Assembly: GCA_015521085.1 (NCBI GenBank)
Contig: WAOW01000002.1
Span: 1 to 64,000 of the forward strand
From: Candidatus Thermodiscus eudorianus
GTDB taxonomy: Archaea; Thermoproteota; Thermoprotei_A; Sulfolobales; Acidilobaceae
Direction: 5' to 3'
Length of the DNA stretch: 64,000 nucleotides
Under the pieces are notes generated by a model. The model was not told the DNA's origin. It made no database searches and worked only from the letters and a program-made list of their open reading frames with translations. Shown piece by piece: positions 1-8,518 of this stretch. A program made the translations under genes and the position numbers. The stretch's first letter is position 1, and each line of letters opens with the position of its first letter.

Positions 1-2
1 CT

Positions 3-761
3 GCTACTGGTGCTAGTGTTGTTGTTACTCAGAAGGGTATTGATGAGGTTGCTCAGCACTTCCTCGCTAAGAAGGGTATTATGGCTGTGAGGAGGGTGAA
101 GAGGAGCGACATAGAAAAAATAGCCAAGGCAACAGGAGCAAAAATAGTAACGAATATCGACGATATTACACCCGAAGACCTGGGTTATGCGGAGCTAGTA
201 GAAGAAAAAAGAGTAGGAGAAGACAAAATGATATTCATAGAAGGAGCAAAGAACCCAAAAAGCGTAACAATACTCATAAGGGCTGGATTCGAGAGACTCG
301 TCGAAGAAGCTGACAGAGCTTTGCATGACGCTCTGAGTGCTGTAGCAGATGCAGTAATGGACGGAAAGATCGTCGCTGGCGGGGGAGCAGTAGAGGCAGA
401 GATCTCAAAACGGCTGAGAGAGTACGCAAAGACCGTAGCCGGGAAGAAGACACTAGCAATAGAGGCTTTCATAAGAGCCCTAGAGGCGCTACCACAGACT
501 CTAGCCTACAACGCTGGCCTCGACACAATAGAGATACTAATGAAGCTGAGGAGCGCCCACGAAAAAGGACAGAAGTGGGCAGGCCTAGACGTCGAAACAG
601 GGGAAATAGTTGACATGATGGAGAAGGGCGTCATTGAGCCCCTAAGAGTTAAGGCAAACGCCATCAAGGCTGGAACAGAAGTGGCTACAATGATACTCAG
701 GATCGACGACGTGATAGCAGCCAGGAAAACCAAGGAGGAAGAGAAGGGCGGCAAGAAGTAG
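3..761 (+). CDS. thermosome subunit (group II chaperonin), C-terminal part
   Basis: This is the C-terminal part of an archaeal group II chaperonin subunit, which builds the ATP-driven double-ring folding chamber of the cytosol. The frame is open from base 3, and the visible part contains the family pattern [12 protein letters not shown] followed by [21 protein letters not shown], the equatorial-domain GGGAVEAE stretch, and the charged tail KEEEKGGKK. An ATG at 81 is internal, not a start. The first 35 codons prefer T-ending codons (GTT, GCT, ACT, ATT), whereas downstream codons switch to A-ending ones (GTA, GCA, ACA, ATA); see findings. The N-terminus, and which paralogue this is, lie outside the window. 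Confidence 0.95.
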   Translation, partial: ATGASVVVTQKGIDEVAQHFLAKKGIMAVRRVKRSDIEKIAKATGAKIVTNIDDITPEDLGYAELVEEKRVGEDKMIFIEGAKNPKSVTILIRAGFERLVEEADRALHDALSAVADAVMDGKIVAGGGAVEAEISKRLREYAKTVAGKKTLAIEAFIRALEALPQTLAYNAGLDTIEILMKLRSAHEKGQKWAGLDVETGEIVDMMEKGVIEPLRVKANAIKAGTEVATMILRIDDVIAARKTKEEEKGGKK

Positions 762-802
762 AAATAACACGATCGCTGGAGAAGAACACAACACTTAATT
801 TC

Positions 803-815
803 TTAATATATTTAT
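803..815 (+). promoter_or_regulatory. TATA-type promoter of the AK6/Fap7-like gene
   Basis: The AT-rich box TTAATATATTTAT lies about 25-30 nt before the ATG at 839. This is the archaeal spacing for a transcript that begins at or next to the start codon. It supports the view that the gene was meant to start near 839 and not further downstream. Confidence 0.5.
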
Positions 816-838
816 CTACGTTCACCTTTTTCGCTATA

Positions 839-1479
839 ATGGGTGTCTAGTCACGCGCCCAATAATACTGCTCTCAGGAACGCCTGGGACGGGAAAAAGC
901 TCGATAGCACCCTTACTAGGCGAGGCCTTCAATTGTATTCACGTCGACTCTTCCAGGTTCCTTCGAGACTTAGGTCTAGCCGAGAGAGATCCTACTGGGA
1001 GAGAAACCAACATTGTACAACCGAGTAGAATAGGACAAGCTGTAAGGGAACTTGTTAGAAGCGGCGAATGCATAATACTTGAAACAACATATCCGTCCCT
1101 GTGGCTTGAAAACGGGTTAGACGAGTATACAGCCATTATCGTGCTACTCAGAGTACACCCCCTTGAACTATGTAAGAGGCTGGAAAATGCTAGGAACTGG
1201 CCTCCAGATAAGATAATAGAGAACTGCTTGGCAGAGGCTTTCAACGAGGTAGCTAACGAACTGCTCGACTATGAGCACTCGGTTATAGAAGTGGATACCA
1301 CGGGTAAAGGTGCACGGCAGGTGGTGGAAGAGATCACAGAGGATCTCATCGAGTGGAGGACCGGGATAAACGTGGACTGGCTAGAGATGGATCCGTCCCT
1401 CATAGACTACATCTCGAAATGGATTGAAAGGCTTGACTTTGACAAGTACAGGTTCGGGTATGGAGGGCGCCTGGACTAG
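839..1479 (+). CDS. adenylate kinase 6 / Fap7-like nucleotide kinase (start disrupted)
   Basis: P-loop kinase of the AK6/Fap7 type, which in archaea and eukaryotes links (d)NMP kinase activity to small-subunit ribosome maturation. The reading frame running to the TAG at 1477 contains the Walker A motif SGTPGTGKSS near its beginning, an ETTYPS strand region, and a C-terminal IEWRTGINVDWLEMD. That frame is open from 799 but holds no ATG, GTG or TTG before the P-loop; the first is a GTG at 1141 that would remove the nucleotide site. The well-placed ATG at 839 is in another frame and stops after three codons. A -1 shift there would give M-G-V-L-V-T-R-P-I-I-L-L-S-G-T-P-G. Either a 1-nt sequence error, recoding, a non-canonical start (ATA 862 or CTG 868) or a recent mutation. 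The last 99 bp overlap the convergent HerA-like gene. Confidence 0.7.
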
Positions 1480-2961
1480 TGCCTCGCCCCTGACGAGTTT
1501 ATCCAGTAAATGAACTTTATCGTCGCCGAGACCCATGGCCGCCTGGATTGTCTGCTTGTCCCTCTGGGATCTAAGAGCGTGCACTATCTTGGTATTCGTG
1601 TTGAGAAATACTCTATCAGGGACCATGCTTGGAGCCTGTGTCGCGTAGATTACGTGGAGCCCGAATTTCCTGGCCTCAGAGAGGAGTTCCTCGAAGAGAC
1701 TAGAGTCGCCATTAAATAGATTATGGGCTTCATCGACCGCGACTAGCACATCTATCCTCTTCTCCCTTATATAGAGGTAGAGATACGAGAGTAGGGATAG
1801 CGCGTAGACCCTCCTAGCCCTAGGACTTTTAATGGAAGAGACATCGACGACAATATAGTTATCCTCTAAGATTAAGTCCCCCTGCAAAGCATTCTCTATA
1901 TCCGTTAGAATAGCGAGCCTCCTCCTCAGCCCCCTCTTAACCTCTCTATCCCATCCCGACTCCTCGGGCCACGAATCTATCCTAGATAGCAACTCTAGTG
2001 CGCTAGACACCGGCGAATCCAGTATCCTACCTAGTAGATAAGCCTGGGGATCTGATAAGCCGAGACTCGACGCTAGAATGTCCACCAGCATTCTTCTTCC
2101 TTCACGAGTGAATGTCATCTTAACTAGTGGAACGGGAAAATCGCCCCTATCAGCTCTAGCAACCCTATGCCTGCTTCCGAGTGAGTGCTCTCCCGTCCAG
2201 TCTACCACTATACTCTTCCAGCCAAACTTAGCTGCTTGATCGGTTATGATCCGGAGAGTGGTCGACTTACCGCTACCCGTCGAGCCATATATACCGATGT
2301 GACCCTCCAAGTCTTCCATAGTCAAGTAGACGGGTTCCGGTAAAGGAGTCTCTATTGTCTCGCCTAGATAGATTCTCTTCTCTCCATCTCTCCGGGAGGA
2401 TTCTCTTATATCCGTGAGATAGTGAATGTATAAACCACTATCTGAGGAGTTATCTGCCACGAATAAGTCGAGTATCGGTCTGGCGTCCATTTCTCCTCTA
2501 AATTCGAGTCTAGCTCCTTTGACTAGGGCTGCTATTATGGTCTCAAATATCTCTACCTCGCGATCGAGCAACTCTTTCCTCCCGCAGAGCAGTAGGCGCG
2601 TCGACCCATCATTGTTTTTATCAAAAAGCGATAGCAGAATATAGCCTGAATATCCGCGTTTAGCACGTTCCTTAATAACCTCTACTATGTTACTAGCCGT
2701 CTCGGGCTCTCTAGCTTTAACGGCATACGACCTACATACTTCGAGGGAGTCTGAGAATGTCCTCTTAACCAGAAGTTTTCTATTTTTAATTAATAACAAT
2801 ATAAATATGAATATGAATAAATATATTGATATGAATGGGTCTTTGTACTCGTATACGGCTAGGGAAAAGCCTGCCGTCTTCAACAGTAAGACTAGCCCCA
2901 CGAGGCCCGGTATGATTCTAATCCATCTAGGAATATCTGCAGGATCCATCAATCCCCACAT
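1381..2961 (-). CDS. membrane-anchored HerA/FtsK-type ATPase (DUF87)
   Basis: A 526-residue protein with two N-terminal hydrophobic segments (about residues 14-36 and 43-59), then a soluble ATPase of the HerA/DUF87 type. Walker A GSTGSGKST is at 226-234 and Walker B VAVDEAH at 407-413. The stretch YATQAPSMVPDR and the C-terminal GEALVQAP also match this superfamily. HerA enzymes are ring DNA translocases that work with the NurA nuclease in end resection; no nurA is next to this gene, and the membrane anchor is more like the DUF87 proteins of unknown role. An alternative start is the Met at residue 5. Its 3' end overlaps the kinase gene coming from the left by 99 bp. Confidence 0.8.
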   Translation of the reverse strand: MWGLMDPADIPRWIRIIPGLVGLVLLLKTAGFSLAVYEYKDPFISIYLFIFIFILLLIKNRKLLVKRTFSDSLEVCRSYAVKAREPETASNIVEVIKERAKRGYSGYILLSLFDKNNDGSTRLLLCGRKELLDREVEIFETIIAALVKGARLEFRGEMDARPILDLFVADNSSDSGLYIHYLTDIRESSRRDGEKRIYLGETIETPLPEPVYLTMEDLEGHIGIYGSTGSGKSTTLRIITDQAAKFGWKSIVVDWTGEHSLGSRHRVARADRGDFPVPLVKMTFTREGRRMLVDILASSLGLSDPQAYLLGRILDSPVSSALELLSRIDSWPEESGWDREVKRGLRRRLAILTDIENALQGDLILEDNYIVVDVSSIKSPRARRVYALSLLSYLYLYIREKRIDVLVAVDEAHNLFNGDSSLFEELLSEARKFGLHVIYATQAPSMVPDRVFLNTNTKIVHALRSQRDKQTIQAAMGLGDDKVHLLDKLVRGEALVQAPSIPEPVLVKVKPFNPFRDVVYEGRIHL

Positions 2962-3041
2962 AGGAAAATTCTAGGTTATACTAGGGGTGGGGGAGGAGCC
3001 CGGTACTAATACATATAGCATGAGTTTACAATTACTCCCCT

Positions 3042-3389
3042 TCACTTAATCCTCCTAATGCACAGGTAGTACTTCGTCTCCGGTTCTAGGCCCAGGCTAG
3101 GTTTAAACTTAAAGAGTATACCCCAGACGGAGAACAACGTGAAGTCATCTTCAAGCTTTGACGTGACATATCCCTGTCCACAGAAAATGAACTTATCTAG
3201 ACTAGAGGGCTTCGACGTGTAAAACTCGAATACGATCTTGTCTCCCTCCGAAACTGTAATAGTATCCCCTATCAAGTCGAATTCCACATGGGCCCTACGA
3301 CTCCCAGCCTTGGCGATCCTCTGTCCTCTCAGTTTGCCTGGCTCGATCCCCTCGACGGTCACGGTCAGCTTCTTAGCCGGTGAACCCAT
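3042..3389 (-). CDS. rpoG: DNA-directed RNA polymerase subunit G (Rpo8)
   Basis: I read this as the crenarchaeal RNA polymerase subunit G, the homologue of eukaryotic Rpb8, a small OB-like subunit. The support is the length (115 residues from the ATG at 3389), the core KLRGQRIA, the FDLIGDTITV strand, the diagnostic FCGQGYVTSKL near the middle (compare FCGHGYIV in Sulfolobus) and the C-terminal YYLCIRRIK. A longer frame reaches 3458 but would run into the divergent Sm gene, so the ATG at 3389 is preferred. Recognition is from memory of a divergent family, so a profile search is needed to settle it. Confidence 0.7.
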   Translation of the reverse strand: MGSPAKKLTVTVEGIEPGKLRGQRIAKAGSRRAHVEFDLIGDTITVSEGDKIVFEFYTSKPSSLDKFIFCGQGYVTSKLEDDFTLFSVWGILFKFKPSLGLEPETKYYLCIRRIK

Positions 3390-3451
3390 CACACGACACC
3401 CGCCTAACTCTATTAAACCCAGCCCTTTACGTTGTCGTGTTGGGGGTAAAA

Positions 3452-3898
3452 ATGGCACTTGTAGGGGAGGCCTCCAGAAGGTTTGTGGCGCGTCTAAACG
3501 CCCTCCTGGGAAAGAGCGTTATAGTCCATACCATGAAGGGTAACACGTATAAGGGTACTCTCTATGGCTTCGATCAATCCTCTCTAAGTATTGTGTTAAC
3601 TAACGCGGAAGACGCCAAGGGTAATAAACATCCAATAATCCTTATAGCCGGGCACAACTTGGCTGAGATCAGAGTCGAGGAGACCGCCATATTTGATGCC
3701 AGGGAGTTCGCTGACTTCCTAGTACGCTATGGGGGAATAGCACTGCATCAGGTGAGGGTTTACGAAGACTTGAACATAGTCGAGGTTTCGAGGAGTGTGA
3801 AGGTGTCGAAAGATGGTGTTGAGGGTAGCGGTCCCCTAGCCCAAAAGATCTACACTCTCTACAGGGAGTACCTAAGGAAGAAGGGAGTCGGGGAATGA
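3452..3898 (+). CDS. Sm-like archaeal protein with C-terminal extension (SmAP)
   Basis: RNA-binding Sm/Lsm protein. The Sm1 motif (LLGKSVIVHTMKGNTYKGTLYGFDQ) and Sm2-type segment (IILIAGHNLAEIRVEE) fill roughly the first 75 residues; a further 70 residues form a C-terminal domain as in the larger crenarchaeal SmAP3 type. Such proteins form heptameric rings on U-rich RNA. The ATG at 3452 is chosen because GGGGGT sits just before it, although the frame is open to 3380. The stop overlaps the start of tgtA (ATGA), so the two are translationally coupled, which ties this protein to tRNA/RNA metabolism. Confidence 0.85.
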   Translation: MALVGEASRRFVARLNALLGKSVIVHTMKGNTYKGTLYGFDQSSLSIVLTNAEDAKGNKHPIILIAGHNLAEIRVEETAIFDAREFADFLVRYGGIALHQVRVYEDLNIVEVSRSVKVSKDGVEGSGPLAQKIYTLYREYLRKKGVGE

Positions 3899-5406
3899 AC
3901 AGGGTCCCCGGCGTTTTCGAGATAAAGGAAACGGACCTTCATGGGCGCATTGGGAAGCTACATACTAAGAGTGGAGTTATTGAAACTCCTGCATTCTTGC
4001 CTGTTATAGATGTATATAGGCAGGAGATTGCCCCCAGCAAAGTAAAAGAGATCGGCTTCAATCAAGTGATAACAAATGCTTACTTGACCTTCAAGAGGTT
4101 CGGCGAGGAGGCGGTCAAAAAAAGTATACATGGTGTGATTGGCTTCGACGGAGTGGTTATGACCGACTCCGGAGCATATCAGATGCTTGAGTATGGCGAT
4201 GTAGACGTCGACCAGGAAACCATAATAAAGTACCAAGTAGACATATCAACGGATATAGGTGTGATCCTGGACGTCCCAACCGGCAAGACAGACTATGATA
4301 GTGCTAAGCAGAGCGTTGAGAAAACAATACAGAGGGCGAGAGAAGCGGTTGAACTGATAAAGGATACCGAGCAAGTGTGGGTCTTACCAGTCCAAGGGGC
4401 TGGTTATAGTGATCTAATAGAGGAGAGTTCTAAGCACGCAAGGGAACTATCTATACACTATGGCATGCTGGGGATAGGAGGGCTAACCGAGCATATGGAG
4501 AGCTATGACTACCTAACAGTCATCAAAACAATCTACTCGGCTAAGAGACTACTCCCCGGAGGCAAGCCTGTTCATTTATTCGGGGCTGGGCACCCCCTGG
4601 TCATAGCTCTGGCTGCTGCACTCGGTGTCGACACATTCGATAGCGCTAGCTACATCCTCTACGCTAGAGACGATAGGTACATAACGGAGTATGGTGTAGA
4701 GAAGCTGGACCGCCTAGAATACTTCCCATGCAATTGCCCCGTCTGCACCAGATACTCCCCAAGAGAATTGATGGAAATGGACAAGAGGGAGAGGACCCGG
4801 CTATTGGCTATACACAACTTGCATGTGATCCGGAAGACGATAGAACGAGTAAAACAGGCTATAAAAGAGGGTAGGCTGTGGGAGTACCTCGAAGAACTCT
4901 CAAGAAGACACCCCTCTGCTTACGAGGCCCTTAGAGCACTTAAGGACAAGACAGATCTGCTGGAGCCTGGGACACCCTATGTCAAGGGAATAGTAAGGGG
5001 GCTACGACTGTACAATGAGGAGTCAACATGGAGGCCTAAAATCAGAGCCTATAGGAGAAAGATCGAAGCTTACCTGCAGGGTAGGAAGGCGCCTGTGATA
5101 GTCTTGAAGCCTTATCCTCCCAAGCCGGAGGATTGCCCAAGGCCGTCCGGCATCGATAGGGGGGTTCTAGTCCTGTACTACACCCCGTATCTTGGCCTAG
5201 TCCCGGAGGAGCTGTGCGGGGTGTATCCCACAATTCATTTCAATTATCCCGAGAGAACGCTGCCTCTTGAGGTTGTTGATGACATGATAAACTACATTAT
5301 AAAAATTATTAAAAAATATTATAACGATTCTAAAATCGTGGTTGAGGATGGCGTGGGCTGGAGATCCGAAGCATCCCGCCGTATAAGAAGAGCTATTATT
5401 CTATAG
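3895..5406 (+). CDS. tgtA: archaeosine tRNA-guanine(15) transglycosylase
   Basis: Exchanges guanine-15 in the tRNA D-loop for preQ0, the first step of archaeosine formation. The 503-residue protein has the nucleophile motif TDSGAYQ at 90-96, the substrate loop GIGGLTEH at 193-200 and zinc ligands CNCPVC at 279-284 followed by a downstream His (HNLHV). The length corresponds to the catalytic domain plus the C1/C2-like extension but lacks a C-terminal PUA domain, which full-length euryarchaeal enzymes (about 580 residues) carry. A PUA-type protein is encoded nearby on the other strand (6166-6630) and may supply it. Start ATG overlaps the Sm gene stop by 4 nt. Confidence 0.95.
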   Translation: MNRVPGVFEIKETDLHGRIGKLHTKSGVIETPAFLPVIDVYRQEIAPSKVKEIGFNQVITNAYLTFKRFGEEAVKKSIHGVIGFDGVVMTDSGAYQMLEYGDVDVDQETIIKYQVDISTDIGVILDVPTGKTDYDSAKQSVEKTIQRAREAVELIKDTEQVWVLPVQGAGYSDLIEESSKHARELSIHYGMLGIGGLTEHMESYDYLTVIKTIYSAKRLLPGGKPVHLFGAGHPLVIALAAALGVDTFDSASYILYARDDRYITEYGVEKLDRLEYFPCNCPVCTRYSPRELMEMDKRERTRLLAIHNLHVIRKTIERVKQAIKEGRLWEYLEELSRRHPSAYEALRALKDKTDLLEPGTPYVKGIVRGLRLYNEESTWRPKIRAYRRKIEAYLQGRKAPVIVLKPYPPKPEDCPRPSGIDRGVLVLYYTPYLGLVPEELCGVYPTIHFNYPERTLPLEVVDDMINYIIKIIKKYYNDSKIVVEDGVGWRSEASRRIRRAIIL

Positions 5407-5419
5407 CGCTATTGTTTAG

Positions 5420-6169
5420 CTACATGTAGATCCCAGGCCTCTCTTTGTCCTCGCCTCTCCGGGACTCCTCCTCTATCATCCGCATTAACTGCTCCACAAG
5501 TTCTCTTTGTTTCACGCCCATGTCCTCAAGACTCTTTACATCGACATCTCTTCCTAAGAATTTCTTGGCCACTAGCTTGACGCCGAAGGCGGCCGCAGTC
5601 CAATCTGCTTCCTCGGCGGTGGTATAGGGCAGTACTATAGTCGCTGGTACTTGGAAATAGTCTAGGTGCATATAGAGGAGGGCTAGGGGACCCATAACTC
5701 CTAACCCCGTCTCCATAGACGGCGCTTCTAGCTCTGGTCCGCGATAGAACTTGTTGGCTATGTATCTATAGCCGTGCTCTTCTCCCTCGGGTCTATACTC
5801 GACTCTCAATCCACCGACCAAGACCGCTACTCTAGGCTTGAACCTGCTAACCCACTCGCTCAACCCCCAGATGTACTCGTCGGTATGCTCTCTCTCTGGT
5901 AACGCTCTATTGACCACTATCACGGTCCTCGGATCCTCAACTAGGTAGATATCGTAGGGATACCCCGGCCCGTCGTCTTCGATGAGGACTACGGGGGGCA
6001 TAGACTCAGTAAGTATGTACCCGATCTTCTTCCCACCCATCAATAAAGCAAGATACTTCGAGACAAGATAGCCTACCATACCAAATCCGCGGAAACCGGT
6101 TACGAATACGGCGCCCTCTAACTCTCTCCTATCCACATCAACTACTACTTCTACGGACACTCCTCTCAC
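5420..6169 (-). CDS. PAC2 family protein (proteasome assembly chaperone-like)
   Basis: 249-residue PAC2/DUF75 family protein: FVTGFRGFGMVGYLVSKYL near residue 20, VILIEDDGPGYPYDIY-type segment, VLVGGLRVEYRPEG in the middle and TGLGVMGPLALLYM. Homologues in eukaryotes help proteasome assembly; archaeal members are of unproven role. Its start codon overlaps the stop of the upstream PUA gene by 4 nt, and the proteasome ATPase PAN lies directly upstream of that on the same strand, so a PAN-PUA-PAC2 operon is likely and fits a proteasome link. Confidence 0.85.
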   Translation of the reverse strand: MRGVSVEVVVDVDRRELEGAVFVTGFRGFGMVGYLVSKYLALLMGGKKIGYILTESMPPVVLIEDDGPGYPYDIYLVEDPRTVIVVNRALPEREHTDEYIWGLSEWVSRFKPRVAVLVGGLRVEYRPEGEEHGYRYIANKFYRGPELEAPSMETGLGVMGPLALLYMHLDYFQVPATIVLPYTTAEEADWTAAAFGVKLVAKKFLGRDVDVKSLEDMGVKQRELVEQLMRMIEEESRRGEDKERPGIYM

Positions 6170-6630
6170 ACCCTAGATCTAACCCTGGCAACCTCGCCGT
6201 ATACAAGGCCTTCCATCATATTAACAGGCACTCTGAGCCTGCCGACCCCAATAAGAGAATCCTCCTTATCGACAATCACCACCTCGTCCCCCGGTCTCAG
6301 GCCCGGATCGATGCCAACGATATCCCTGGCTAGAATACTCCCCCTAATTTCCCTATCCCCCCTGACCACTAACCGGAAGCGGGGCGGGACAGTTGACGAG
6401 ACTATCCTCTCAGCGGCGGGTATCGATACGGAGAAAAGGCCATCGTTAGGTCTTAGGGTCAGATAGACTCGCCCCTCTAGTATAACGTATCGCACCCTAC
6501 CTCTTCTAATATCAACGGAGAACTCCTCGCCTTCAGGGAAGAGAGAGAACGCCACATTCCAGTCCCATTGGAATGCTGCTATAGCCCTGAGGACCTCTAT
6601 CTCATCTCGTGAGGCTTTCCTCCTCAACAC
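6166..6630 (-). CDS. PUA domain protein (arcTGT C-terminal-like)
   Basis: 154 residues. The C-terminal half (about 75-154) has the PUA fold signature: strand-rich, with ILARDIVGIDPGLRPGDEVVIVDKEDSLIGVGRL. The N-terminal half resembles the C2 region that precedes PUA in archaeosine transglycosylase. It may act as the separate RNA-binding part of the split tgtA encoded opposite. Start is GTG at 6630 (TTG at 6627 is an alternative). ATGA-type overlap with the PAC2 gene downstream. Confidence 0.75.
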   Translation of the reverse strand: MLRRKASRDEIEVLRAIAAFQWDWNVAFSLFPEGEEFSVDIRRGRVRYVILEGRVYLTLRPNDGLFSVSIPAAERIVSSTVPPRFRLVVRGDREIRGSILARDIVGIDPGLRPGDEVVIVDKEDSLIGVGRLRVPVNMMEGLVYGEVARVRSRV

Positions 6631-6661
6631 CAGTACCCACGGGAGGGGATGGGGGGAGGGG

Positions 6662-7834
6662 CTAATAGTGTTGAGTTATTGAAACCCCAGAATTGTTCGA
6701 ACCCATTCTCTCCCTCACCTTGTCTATTGCCTTGAGTAGGTCCTCCATGGTAATCCTCTTTCTCCCACTCCTAATAGCGTAGTAGCCTGCTTCGGTTACG
6801 ACCGCTTTTATATCTGCCCCGCTAAAGCCCTCTGTCAGGCTAGCAAGTAGTTCGAGGTCTACGTTCCTGGCAAGCTTAACCTTCCTCATGTGTACCTTAA
6901 ATATCTCCAGCCTGGCCTGCTTACCGGGTAGTGGTACCTCGATTATCCTATCGAACCGGCCCGGCCTTAGTAAAGCCGGATCGAGTAGGTCTAATCTGTT
7001 CGTTGCAGCTATCACCTTAACGTTGGACAGGGGTTCGAAGCCGTCTAGCTCCGCTAGCAGTTGGAGAAGCGTCCTCTGGACCTCCCTGTCCCCGCTGGTG
7101 CCTAGATCTGCTCTTCTAGACCCTATAGCGTCTATCTCGTCTATGAATATGATGGCCGGGCTATTGTCGCGGGCGTATCTAAACACCTCGCGGACCAGCC
7201 TAGCCCCCTCGCCTATAAACTTGTTCACGAACTCGCTCGCCACAACTCTAATGAACCTAGCGTTAGAGGCCCTAGCGACTGCCTTGGCGAGCAGGGTCTT
7301 ACCGGTGCCCGGGGGACCATATAGGAGAACGCCCTTAGGGGGCTCTATCCCGACCTCCTTGAACAATTCGGGTTTAACCAGGGGTAGGACTACGACCTCC
7401 TGGAGCTCCCTTATCTGGTCGCCGAGACCTCCTACATCCTTGAAGGTGACGTTAGGCCTCTCGATAACTTCCATAGCCTTGACCATGGGGTCTACACTGT
7501 TCGGTAGGACTCTCACTATCGTCGAGCCCCTGTTGTTTAGCGCGACCCTCATTCCAGGCCTCAGGGTTCTCGGCTCTATACCGTTGGAGACTTTGACTAT
7601 AAGGTTCGGGCCCGTAGTGCTTTTGACCACGACGGAGTCATCGTCTAGAACTTCTATGACGGTGGCCTCTATATGGGGCGGACTCATCAGCTTTTCAATC
7701 TCTCTCCTATACCTCTCAAGATCTTGCTCTAGGCTCATCTTTATCTGGATCAAGTGCTTGACTCTCTCGCGCAGGAATCGCACCTCCTCCTCTACGTCGT
7801 CGAAGTGCCTCCTACCACTAGCACTTAGCGACAA
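6662..7834 (-). CDS. pan: proteasome-activating nucleotidase PAN
   Basis: Hexameric AAA+ unfoldase that feeds substrates to the 20S proteasome. Residues 10-50 are a coiled coil, 52-112 an OB-type domain, then the ATPase with Walker A GPPGTGKT at 173-180, Walker [10 protein letters not shown] at 228-236, and the arginine-finger region LRPGRFDR. The length of 390 is normal. The C-terminus reads ...GVSITQHY: Tyr is the last residue, so the canonical HbYX gate-opening motif (hydrophobic-Tyr-X) is not present. Start is a TTG preceded by GGTGGA; a TATA-like box is 40 nt upstream. Confidence 0.95.
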   Translation of the reverse strand: MSLSASGRRHFDDVEEEVRFLRERVKHLIQIKMSLEQDLERYRREIEKLMSPPHIEATVIEVLDDDSVVVKSTTGPNLIVKVSNGIEPRTLRPGMRVALNNRGSTIVRVLPNSVDPMVKAMEVIERPNVTFKDVGGLGDQIRELQEVVVLPLVKPELFKEVGIEPPKGVLLYGPPGTGKTLLAKAVARASNARFIRVVASEFVNKFIGEGARLVREVFRYARDNSPAIIFIDEIDAIGSRRADLGTSGDREVQRTLLQLLAELDGFEPLSNVKVIAATNRLDLLDPALLRPGRFDRIIEVPLPGKQARLEIFKVHMRKVKLARNVDLELLASLTEGFSGADIKAVVTEAGYYAIRSGRKRITMEDLLKAIDKVRERMGSNNSGVSITQHY

Positions 7835-7871
7835 GCCCCATCTCCACCATGTTATACCGTTGGTCCATGAA

Positions 7872-7880
7872 CCTTTATAA
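7872..7880 (-). promoter_or_regulatory. TATA box of pan
   Basis: On the minus strand the sequence reads TTATAAAGG about 38 nt before the TTG start of pan, in the 144-170 bp divergent gap shared with the MBF1 gene. Spacing would put transcription start near 7850, leaving a short leader with the GGTGGA Shine-Dalgarno. Confidence 0.4.
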
Positions 7881-8002
7881 CGTGAGGAACTAGCTCGCCG
7901 TCCCGTATATATCCGGAAGATACCATAGTATTCCGTAGTAATACGCGAACTGTATTAAGTCCGGATAGATAACCTAGTTTGACCCTGGGGAGGCGCTGGT
8001 CA

Positions 8003-8518
8003 GTGGCTCGGACAGGAGAGGTACTGTACTGCGAGATGTGTGGATCCAGGATCGCTGGTAGGCCCTACCGAGCAGTCGTCGACGGCGTGGAAATGGTCCT
8101 GTGTGCGAGCTGCTATATGAAGCTGGCCAAGAGCGGGAGAGCAGTTCTCCTAAGAGAGCCCTCTAAGAACCCTACCAGGAAGAGGCCAGCGCCTGTCAAG
8201 AGAGTATCCAGCAAAAGGGTTCCCCTAGACCAGTTCGACATAGTAGAAGACTATTATGACAGAATAAGGAGGGCCAGGGAAGCGAAGGGTTGGACCATGG
8301 CGGTGCTAGCTCAAAAGCTAAGGATAAGCGAGGCGATGCTCCGAAAGATAGAATCCGGTAAAATGAAGCCCTCGATAAACCTGGCCAGGAAAATAGAGAA
8401 TCTCTTGAAGATAAAAATACTGGAACCCACAGAAGTCAGCGAAGAAGAGGACTACAAACAGGAGCCGGGGACCCTCACTCTAGGTGATGTAGTTATTGTC
8501 AGGAAAGACGAAGACTAG
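8003..8518 (+). CDS. MBF1-like transcription factor (zinc ribbon + XRE helix-turn-helix)
   Basis: Archaeal multiprotein-bridging-factor-1 family (TIGR00270 type). An N-terminal zinc ribbon with CEMC and CASC pairs is followed by a basic linker and an XRE/Cro-type HTH (AKGWTMAVLAQKLRISEAMLRKIESGKMKPS). Eukaryotic MBF1 bridges activators and TBP; the archaeal protein has been linked to transcription or translation. GTG at 8003 is preferred because GGGGAGG lies 10 nt before it; the frame extends to a TTG at 7979. A TATATAT-containing element is at about 7905-7914. The end overlaps hflX by 23 nt, starting the long + strand gene run. Confidence 0.9.
   Translation: MARTGEVLYCEMCGSRIAGRPYRAVVDGVEMVLCASCYMKLAKSGRAVLLREPSKNPTRKRPAPVKRVSSKRVPLDQFDIVEDYYDRIRRAREAKGWTMAVLAQKLRISEAMLRKIESGKMKPSINLARKIENLLKIKILEPTEVSEEEDYKQEPGTLTLGDVVIVRKDED

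Noticed and set aside
81-761. ATG at 81 as a gene start
   Set aside because: The frame is open upstream to base 3 and encodes conserved thermosome sequence, so this Met is internal.
843-1028. GTG-initiated 61-codon frame at the kinase start
   Set aside because: Its sequence has no family signal and is out of frame with the P-loop protein that continues downstream.
6888-7880. Long antisense open frame (330 codons) across pan
   Set aside because: It mirrors the pan codon pattern, has no recognisable motif or ribosome site and lies entirely opposite a conserved ATPase.
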